This document shows positions 56,106-64,000 of a stretch of DNA of 64,000 nt, piece after piece. The notes below the pieces were generated by a model, which saw only the letters and a program-made list of their open reading frames with translations, was not told the origin of the DNA and did no database searches. A program made the translations under genes and the position numbers. This stretch comes from Molanna angustata (lineage: Eukaryota; Arthropoda; Insecta; Trichoptera; Molannidae): contig OY754972.1 in NCBI GenBank assembly GCA_963576475.1, forward strand, positions 15,756,054 through 15,820,053, given 5' to 3'. How positions within the stretch are numbered: position 1 is the first letter of the stretch; each line of letters opens with the position of its first letter.

Positions 56106-56745
56106 AGTATTGGCTAAGTAAATGAAGAAGCGTCAATGCAACCAATGATATTTGATTGCCTTTGCGACCCTCATAGAAAGGGTTCTTAAAAAAATAGTGG
56201 ATATGGAAGTAACCTATGATATATGAAGAAGCACTTATGAAACAGCGGATTATTGGTGATTGTTAACGTAGATATTTAAGGAATTATGTGCATTAAGCAT
56301 ATTTTGGATGGGTTGCAATTCCGTTCCGAATGTATCACGTGCATTAAAAATGCGTTGAAACATAAAACTATAAACATTCATTCATTTATGTATACACTCA
56401 ATGACCTAAATATTTTATTAAGGTGTAGGACGTGTAGGTAGGTATCTTGATAAATTTAATATTTGTTTGATTCAATATAAGACACACATTCTTGACAAAC
56501 ACAGTTTCGAATATGCATATGTTATATATATATTAATACCATCCGGTGTTGTGTGAGTGTTATTTTCAGATATATATTTTATGTTGTTGGAACACATATA
56601 TGCATTACCTACATTTATATTATTATGTAATGTGCTTATTGCAACCCGTGAATAATAAAGTCGTATTCTTACATTCATTTATTTACTTTTTAACATTTTT
56701 TTGTGTGTGTTCAGCAATTTCTTGTTACAAAGTTGATTCTTTTTT
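56106..56745. other. AT-rich stretch, nothing recognised
   Basis: No supported gene. Confidence 0.4.
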
Positions 56746-56749
56746 CGTT

Positions 56750-57080
56750 AGAATGGGGGTTCATTCTTTTTTCATTAGAAAGGTCAAGATATGATCATGG
56801 GATTCATGAGAAATTCATCAAACTCTTAAATTTGCACAATAGCGATAAAAGCATTGTCCGATTTTTAAGATTTCTTTTTAAATAGGAAGGAAGCGCTTTG
56901 GTCACGAGAGCGAGATGGTCACACGTGAATTTTATCCAGTGCTGTTGATGGACCTCACGAGAAAAAAATATCAAACTCTTCAATTTACAAAGTCGTCTGC
57001 AAATATTAATAATTCTTTATCACACCGTCTGAATTCGATGATTCATTTTTTATTAGAAAGGGATTACTTCTGGGATGGTT
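56750..57080. repeat. Dispersed repeat R-m, second copy
   Basis: Two tandem-like segments, each with a 'catgaga(a)…caaactctt' block (56800-56826, 56956-56977) and 'ttcattagaaag' or 'ttattagaaagg' blocks (56771-56782, 57050-57061). Related to 53850-54130. Confidence 0.5.
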
Positions 57081-57174
57081 CCATTTGAACGGTCAGATGA
57101 TGGAAACCTTGCAACTCATCAGTTTATTATTGCGTATTATTGTACAGGCGAATTGCATGAATGATAATATTACT

Positions 57175-57262
57175 ACATGCATACATACCATAACGCCATG
57201 TCCACCTTGGGGTATACAGAGAAAACCGAACATCATATTTTTCTATCTTAACATACATTCAA
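57175..57262 (-). mobile_element. LINE family R-a 3' end fragment
   Basis: catacataccataacgccat then gtccaccttggggtatacag and ttctatcttaacatacattc match the R-a end at 39055-39135. Confidence 0.75.
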
Positions 57263-57559
57263 TTTTTAGTCGATTATATTATGAAATATTATATTTAAAG
57301 CTTTAAGTAGTTTTAACTGGTATTTAATACAAGTTATATGCTTGTTATATTATTTTTTGACTTCTTATTATACAAGTGACTGATGGTCCCGAGTTCGATC
57401 CATGGTTCAATCAATACTCCGAAATGTTGCAACTCGTTATTGGATATTTCATATAGTAGGTACCAGTATGTTGCTTTAAAAGCAATTTAAAGTATCAGGA
57501 ATATATTTTTAATATTCATTTAATATTTTTTCTCAGCAACCTTAAAAGTGCTAAGTCAA

Positions 57560-57742
57560 ATATTAATTTAACACACACCCAATAATAAGTTGCCACGTTC
57601 TGGAGACTTATGATATTATTCGTCCCACAGATTCAGACTATAAACACAATTAAATACTGTGTCTCCACCGGGTATCGAACCCGGGACTATTGGACCAGTA
57701 ATCAGATACCCATCCAACCGAGACACGACGGCCGACATAATA
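57560..57742 (-). mobile_element. tRNA-derived SINE S2
   Basis: Inverse: B box region as GGTATCGAACCCGGGAC (57671-57687), then the A-box region (gatacccatccaaccgagac) and the end acgacggccgacata. The plus-strand copy at 61602-61765 shares the head (GTCGGCCTTCGTGGCTCAGT) and the 'ggagacacag' junction. Confidence 0.85.
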
Positions 57743-58462
57743 TGTATGAAAAGATTCTATTTAAAAAAAATGGTCATATTTGAAAAATTTTGTTTTGTAA
57801 ATCAACATTATTATTACTATTGCAAACAAAATATCGTCATTTTATCTCTAAAGTTTTTATTGTGTAACCGTTCCCTAGAAAGACCGAGTTCCCTAGAGAG
57901 CATTTAAAAATAAGATTTTAAATATGCTTTAATCTTTGAGGTGTTGAATAGCGCTATGAGAAATCGGAGCCATGCCCTCATTTATTTCACTAGTGCAACT
58001 TAGATTTTATTGGGTTACTGCGCGTCTATTTTTCTTGGAATTTGATATAAACTAGATGCTGCTGTTTAGTATGGAGCATGCTGGCGGCATTCGTTTCCAG
58101 CCGCAAGGTCTCCAATAACATACCATCTGACAGAACGCCAGCGTCATTCAAAAGTGCACATAATAGTTATGTCATCACTCTGAGAAAACTATTTGATAAT
58201 TCATTTTCAACGTGTGAAGCTTATTTCATATTAAATGATAATTGAGGATGTGAATATATTTTTCAATTGATAATACTCTAAAAATTATCCGATGTCTGAT
58301 AGGTACTTATATCAACTGGGTATAAGATAATAATTTATCAATGTACTCATAGATCGAGGGTTGAAACATTTAATCACATCGTTTTTCTATTTGACAATTG
58401 AGGCAGACTGAGACAGTTTTTCGTATTAGGTACGTCATCTCAATCCATACAAATATTTACAT
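57743..58462. other. Stretch without recognised gene
   Basis: No supported gene. The block acgtcatctcaatccataca at 58432-58451 recurs at 60713-60732 next to aaatattta, so a short repeat spans 58430-58462. Confidence 0.4.
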
Positions 58463-58647
58463 ATATCTTCTGTATCAAATAATAAATAAATTTGGAATGG
58501 TAAAATAAAACCAAAGTTTTCAGTTCTAAGTTAGTAGAACTGAAAACTTTGGTTTTATTTTACCATTCCAAATTTATTTATTATTTGAAATGGAGTTCTA
58601 TCAAGAATTGTCCGTAGAAAAGTTAAAAAAAAAATATCTTCTGTATC
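58463..58647 (+). mobile_element. Miniature Penelope-like element with 14-bp TSD
   Basis: ATATCTTCTGTATC flanks it (58463-58476, 58634-58647). Inside are a hairpin with 53-bp perfect arms (58476-58528 and 58535-58587, loop AGTTAG) and then an ATG at 58590 reading MEFYQELSVEKLKK, close to the N-terminus of the intact PLE (MEFYQELSIDKLNL). The ORF copy stops 44 nt after the ATG, where the TSD begins. The hairpin sequence differs from that of the intact PLE, so it belongs to a related but distinct family. Confidence 0.85.
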
Positions 58648-58734
58648 CTTCCGTTTTCTTCTTTCTTCCTCGGAAGAAATAACCTTATGGTAGTCAATAC
58701 GCCTTTGTGCACGTGCACTAGGTACCTACATAAA

Positions 58735-59165
58735 AATTATAAGTAAATAATGGAGACGAAGATAATTGGTGAAATACATAGGTTTTGAATATATTTTTTA
58801 ATTTCATATACGCAAACATTGAATTTTTTTCCTGTCGGGAGGCAATAAAAATATAATTTGACTCCCGACAGGGAAAAAATCCAATGTTTGCGTATATGCA
58901 ATTAAAAAATATATTCGATTACATACACATTGGTACAAGTAGGTAAACAAGCCAAAAATGAAATAATAATATTTCTTGCGCAGTTCAGGGGTAACATCTG
59001 TGCGAGACACCGTCACCTCATTTATAAGGACTGTTGCTTTCATTGTTTACAAACAAATTAATTTCTCAATAGATGGTGCTACAAAAAATGGTTTCTTCGT
59101 TACCTCATAGATGGCGATAGTACTTATAATTTCGTATTATTCAGGTGAAATGTTTACACATTATT
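58735..59165 (-). repeat. Repeat M2 with foldback end
   Basis: tacgcaaacattgaattttt then cctgtcgggag (58810-58840) faces gactcccgacagggaaaaaa then ccaatgtttgcgta (58860-58894): arms of about 33 bp. The remainder (tcaggtgaaatgtttacac, ctcatagatggcgatagtac) is the inverse of 34025-34200. The 79-codon minus frame at 58804-59043 crosses it and is probably not a gene. Confidence 0.7.
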
Positions 59166-59214
59166 CAAATATATAGAACTTTCAAAAATTTCATTGATAA
59201 GGGAACTCAATAAA

Positions 59215-59350
59215 GGCATAATTGGTGAACGTTGCGCAGGAGCATAAAGTGATCACGTAAACCAGCCGATGACAGGTCGTAAGCCCTGTAGGTGCCTGAG
59301 TTCCTAGTTCTTCTATGATATCCTAACTTTGACTCTATTGAGATGTTATT
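59215..59350 (-). repeat. Repeat M2, second segment
   Basis: gtgaacgttgcgcagga, taaaccagccgatgacaggt and tgactctattgagatgtt are the inverse of 33480-33605 and partly of 5070-5105. Confidence 0.65.
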
Positions 59351-60785
59351 GTCAGTAAAAATACGTAGGTTTTGTTATGTTAAAAGTTTTTTTCTCCAAG
59401 GGGATATAGTGGGGACTCGTGGGGAGTTATTATTTCGCAATTTATATCATACTGAGATTGTATTCTGAAAGTTTCATCACAATGTATTTGTGTGGGTGTG
59501 TGCTAAGTGTTGTGTGCTATGTACGGTGTGTTTATTTTACTTTATCAATTATAGACTAAAGTACTCATTCGATTATTTTCAAATTTTGCAAATATGTACA
59601 TATATCTAATACTCACTTAGACCCCATTAGATTTCGAAGGATATCTGAATAGTGCTTCTCATTTTTTTTTAAACGTCAAATATCTTAAAGTGACCCAACA
59701 TCACTTTCATAAAATCGCATTGAAGAATTATCAAGCTTTCATAATAAAATATTTAAATAAAAAAATAATTTAACAAACTCATTTCATGAAAATGCTGAAA
59801 GTTTTCCATACAAAATTTGAACACTTTATGGAGTGACTTGTTAGTTAGGAGTTTAGCGTTGGCCACAACCCATTCGTTTTACTATCTACATGTTTTCGTA
59901 TTTATTTTTGATTGTAAACTATGTAAATGTTTTTCATGGTTGTTTTTTTCTCGTTTCTCAGCCTTCCTGTCCAATATGGCGCATCGTGATCTTCCATTGT
60001 TACGTGTTCGAGACCTTGTGACATCATTCTCTCACACTCAGTCCCATGCGATGCAGCTTTTGAGCATTCATAATAAATATTAATCAATAGGTCTCTTCTT
60101 TCATCTCACATAGTCTTAATGCCATTCATACTCATTAGTCACCTGCAGTGAATTATGTACCAGGATTACTTAAGGTATGCTATGCCGTCGACATATGGCG
60201 TAGTGTATTTTCATTAGTATATAAATCTGTTTAATGTTTTGATTTTTCAAAGTATGCACACCTACGGTTCCTAGAAAACACCTGCTGAACTGCACATGTA
60301 ATACATTATGTGTATCTGACTACGGTCGCGGTATTTAACTTCAAAAATGTAAACAATTCAATGGTCCATTCATCAACTTGGTTCTTTCTTATTTATTTAT
60401 ATGTCAAGTATTTTTCTGTCGCTCTAGTTAATTTAACGACTCCCGAATCAAGACTATGCGAAAATTTAAAATAAGTCGATTTTTACTTTTTAAATTGGCA
60501 AAACTCTTCAACGTATATATAAAGCAGCACCTACATGACGTCTAGGTAACTGATTCATCAACTTGTTCAAATTATTCAAATTCTGGTTTTATGTTAAAAA
60601 TGGTATTTTGCTTCTTACAAATCTGTATGGGCAACTCACCGATTTAGTTGTACTGAACTTTGTTATGCCCAAAGAAATCTTCGTCATCAATGTCTACATC
60701 AAAATGGTGAAGCTACGTCATCTCAATCCATACAAATATTTAAAGATGAACTAAAAAACTTTATCTGTTAAGTTGTTCCCGAATA
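59351..60785. other. Stretch without recognised gene
   Basis: AT-rich. 59820-59885 carries an R-k-like block (gttggccacaacccattcgtttt). The frame at 59817-60083 shows no recognisable domain. Confidence 0.45.
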
Positions 60786-60790
60786 TTCTG

Positions 60791-61012
60791 ACCGCCGCGC
60801 CGTGGCACAGTTGGTAAGCCATTCGGTTTCTGTTCGGGCGTCCTGGGTTCGATTCCCAGCAGAGGAGAAATTTATTTAAATTCATTTCTACGCAAATATT
60901 GCTTCTCTGGGCTGGATACACTGGTTGGTTGGAAGAAATTGCCATACGGCAATAAACTCGCCTTTTGAGCAGGGTGCAAGGAAGTGTTCATTATTATAAT
61001 TATTATTATCCT
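60791..61012 (+). mobile_element. tRNA-derived SINE S1, full length
   Basis: A box region cgtggcacagttggtaagcc (60801-60820), B box GGGTTCGATTCCC (60846-60858), body (gcaaatattgcttctctggg, ggttggaagaaattgccata) and an ATT-repeat tail. The reference copy for the other S1 pieces in this window. Confidence 0.92.
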
Positions 61013-61059
61013 TCCGTACCCTCCATCCGTACCCTCATTTTCCTCATTGAGAAAATAAG

Positions 61060-61410
61060 GATTATGATTAATGATTGCTATCGGGTAGGTTGTAAGAAAT
61101 TGTGCATTGTAAGAAATGAGGAAATTAGGAAAAGGACCAGAGTAGCGGACGTCATGGATCGCGTAGCTACATTGAAATGGCAATGGGCGGGATATATTGC
61201 TAGACAGGAACCCGCAAGATGGACCCCTAAAATATTGAGACGGAGACCTTGGGAAAGTAAGAGAGGCGTCGGAAGACCTCAAAAAAGATGGTCTGACGAC
61301 ATAGCCGCTGTGGGGGGTAGAAATTGGCTGCAAGCAGCAACCGATAGAAGGAAGTGGAAGAATATGGAAGAGGCCTATATCCAGCAGTGGAAGACAGAGG
61401 GCTGAAGAAG
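61060..61410 (+). pseudogene. LINE family R-e RT C-terminal tail
   Basis: Open frame: RTRVADVMDRVATLKWQWAG, ARWTPKILRRRPWESKRGVG, RPQKRWSDDIAAVGGRNWLQ, ATDRRKWKNMEEAYIQQWKT then EG and stop, with the GAAGAAGAAG end. It matches the tails of 22925-23440 and 52936-53362. It starts close to the 3' end of the SINE S1 copy. Confidence 0.85.
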
Positions 61411-61601
61411 AAGAAGATGTACATAAAGTTTATAAATAAGTAAATGTCAATATGATTTTCTTAATAAAACTTATTATATTTCGTTTTATACAGTGTGATT
61501 AGGTTGGAGCGATTAACTTAACATGTATTTATGTTCACGTTCATGATGTACTTAATTTCTTAGGGTTTTTAAGAAAGTTATTGCATATCAAAAGTTATTT
61601 G

Positions 61602-61765
61602 TCGGCCTTCGTGGCTCAGTTGGTTGGGTATCTGACTGCTGATCCAAGGGTCCCGGGTTCGACTACCGGTGGAGACACAGTTTTTAAACAATTGTCTGAC
61701 ATAGTAGGTACCTACCTGTTTGTTGCCCGAGAAGGTATTAAAATAAATAAATACCATTAAATGAA
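61602..61765 (+). mobile_element. tRNA-derived SINE S2
   Basis: GTCGGCCTTCGTGGCTCAGT, A box gttggttgggtatctgac, B box GGGTTCGACTACC, then the body with agtaggtacctacctg and an AAATAAATAAATACC tail. Pol III promoter elements of tRNA type; no protein. Confidence 0.88.
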
Positions 61766-61811
61766 AATATAAGATTTCGCTCTTCTTGGTATACCTACCC
61801 ATAACTATTTT

Positions 61812-62045
61812 TATATATTATCTTCTTCTTCTCGTGTCATGTTAGGTCCCCCCGATGTTGACGACCATCTTAGAGAAAGCCTCCCTGTCCTGGGCAGTGC
61901 GAAACAGCTCCTCCACAGCCCTCATACCGATCCATTCCCGGATGTTTCAAAGACGGGAAAATTGCCTTCTTCCGGCCCATCCACGACCCTTGATCTACCC
62001 CTTCGTGACAAGCTGACGGATGATATATGTTTCATCTCTTAGAAT
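61812..62045 (-). pseudogene. LINE 3' end, GAAGAAGA terminus
   Basis: The left edge tatcttcttcttctcgtgtc is the inverse of a GAAGAAGA LINE terminus. GC-richer than its surroundings; the minus strand carries a degraded 3' region with short readings but no clear RT motif. I take it as the untranslated/degraded end of an insect LINE of the R-d or R-e type. Confidence 0.5.
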
Positions 62046-64000
62046 ATGGCCCTTTACGGAGCTTAACATTGGTGAATAATTCTCTGTTGGTGTTGGCTCA
62101 TTATGACTATGTCAGTCAGTCATATAAGTAACTGAAATGAAATGAAATTATTTATTTCCATTATTGACACATATAATATGTATGTGTTTTTTATTAAATA
62201 TATATTTTTTATGGAAAACAAAAATGATGACCTTCTGCACGTTTTGTTTTCCTGATAGATGAAACTTATTTCATATACATACATAAATGTAGTAAGTTTT
62301 TCTGTTATTTCTCCCATTATACTATGCGCTCCTGCGGCCCAACACTCAACTGCAAATCCGATCCCATTCTCGAACTTTTCTCTAAGAACCTACCTTTGTA
62401 ACGGAGAATAATGCTGTAGGTAGATATGTTTTAATCGTAAATTAGGTAATTCAAATGTACACATGGGACAGGTAGGTGCTGCCTAAACGAAACTTCAAAA
62501 CTGGGATCAGATTCGAGTGTACTATTTTTATTTTGTGTGTGTTATTTTTATTTTGTAATCGATTACGCGCATTACGCAAAAAAAACACTGCTTGTTTTAA
62601 ATTATGTTATATTTTACCTCTTGCTACTCTGTATGCGCCTTATACGTTAAAAGTCGATTTTTTCAGCGGTACACTGACAAACAAACACACAAACAGAAAT
62701 AGGATATTATGTTGCATAAAACATATTATTTGAGTTCGAATTCAGTCCAAAGTTGCGTTATATTTTTGAATTAGGGCAATTATACCTACTCTGTTTTTTT
62801 TGTTTAATTTCCGCATCTCTTTTGAATTTCGCTTTACAATTTTCACTTACTATTACTATAGCCATGATGGGTTCAAACTCCTCTGCATATAAACAACATT
62901 TTGTCCCATTTATTTTTCTCAGAATTGGCGAATGTCCATTTTGAATTATTCAGGCCACAGCGCCAAGAGTTATATCCAGCCGGAGAGATGAAATATTTGT
63001 TTAGTGATGTTATTTACTATTTTGTTTCGGTTTTTTTTTTATTTCACTTTCAAATCACATTTGTTTGTCAGCTATGTGGATGGCTCCCTGACAGTCGTTC
63101 CGAACCTACAGCTTTCTCCATTATTATGATACTTTCTCATTTTTGATTTCTTTCTTTGAAGTAATGAATATGGTCTAGCAATAAAAACATAATATATATC
63201 TTTATACATTCTTAAAATTGAGCATATATTATCTCGTATGATGAATTGGAGGAGCATATGATGCACACTTGCAATCACTTTAAATGTTTCAGAAACTGGT
63301 GATAAAAATTTTGGAATGGAAGCCAAGAAGATTTTCCTTAATAATTGTTGTTTTCTGTAAGTAAGCTATATTATTGAATAATGCCTAAGATTTATTCGCA
63401 CTTCTTTAAAAAAAAACATTTAGGTATATTAGTCGAGCAAAACGAGTGGATATTTAAGAGAACCCATGCGGAGACGAAGAATTGCACAGGGACATACTTA
63501 TTTCATATCACCAAAAACATTCATTAGTAAATCATCGAATGTAAGCATATAAAGCAAACTTTTACCTTCATGAAGAAGGTGAAAAAATTTCTGCAAGATG
63601 ACAACTTTCCAAATATATCAGACCTTTTGTTGTAGAGGAAGGTACTATATTCCGTATATTTATACCTATGTTGATTCTTGTGGATCTTTTCGGGATGGCT
63701 CATGATTCTTCATGTTTTGAAAAATCTGTAATATTCCTACCTTACTCACCACGGTGGATCTGAGTCTATTGGTAACTAACACACTGTTAATATTTGTAGT
63801 ATTTTTGTCACTTTTATTTTCTTACAGTTTTTTTAGTCTTCAACGATTTATTTGTAGATTTTGTTCCTTTTTCGTGTACATTTATTTTATCAAATATCGT
63901 ATTTTTATCTTTGTGGTACATTTTAACAAAAATTTATTACTTTTTTTATTTTGATTAAAACATTTATTATGATTTTCAATAGTTATTTTTGATAATATAA
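62046..64000. other. AT-rich stretch to the window end, nothing recognised
   Basis: Two kilobases of AT-rich DNA with short chance frames; no domain and no repeat shared with the rest of the window was found. Confidence 0.45.

Noticed and set aside
57866..57900. CCCTAGAAAGA and CCCTAGAGAG blocks resembling piggyBac termini
   Set aside because: No TTAA immediately outside, the two motifs are in direct orientation 25 bp apart, and there is no transposase nearby.

Overview
The window looks like intergenic or intronic DNA from an arthropod, most likely a lepidopteran. It is strongly AT-rich, runs of the TAGGTACCTA type are common, and it is packed with non-LTR retrotransposon tails, tRNA-derived SINEs and short DNA transposons. 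I see no convincing host protein-coding gene, no tRNA or rRNA gene, and nothing prokaryotic. Organism and clade assignments are inferences from recognised motifs, not database hits.

The only long intact reading frame is an 810-residue Penelope-like element (PLE) protein on the minus strand at 47678-50110. It has a reverse transcriptase domain and a C-terminal GIY-YIG endonuclease. The whole element (about 47217-50222) can be delimited by a 13-bp target-site duplication (TSD), inverted terminal repeats, a 45-nt inverted 'tail' copied from its own start codon region, and a hammerhead ribozyme motif at 47275-47315 (minus). It sits inside an older dispersed repeat, called F1 here. A miniature relative, only a hairpin plus the first 44 nt of a similar ORF and flanked by a 14-bp TSD, lies at 58477-58633.

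Layout. 0-9 kb: AT-rich sequence, a foldback MITE pair (4.4-4.8 kb), a Harbinger-like MITE (6.1-6.8 kb), a SINE (7.4 kb) and a LINE tail (8.2-8.7 kb). 9.4-13.2 kb: an F1 copy split by a 2.2-kb DNA transposon that has ~30-bp inverted ends, a 4-bp TSD, a broken transposase-like gene and a LINE fragment inside it; a second Harbinger-like MITE lies in the same F1 copy. 13.5-21.3 kb: a 565-bp MITE, two further F1 copies, a 40-bp perfect palindrome next to a GC-rich island, a hAT element with 8-bp TSD, and LINE fragments including an endonuclease domain. 22-31 kb: LINE tails, an inverted pair of minisatellite-bearing repeats and a SINE nested in F1. 31-44 kb: a second hAT element, a (TTTA)n tract, more F1 and LINE copies. 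44-53.8 kb: four F1 copies, one hosting the PLE and others hosting LINE fragments. 54-64 kb: mostly unassigned AT-rich DNA with a foldback MITE, SINEs, the miniature PLE and a LINE tail.

The parts do not form a cellular pathway. They record layered insertions: F1 copies are the commonest host for later insertions (Penelope, LINE, SINE, Harbinger-like, and the 4-bp-TSD transposon), which gives a relative age order that can be tested with empty sites.
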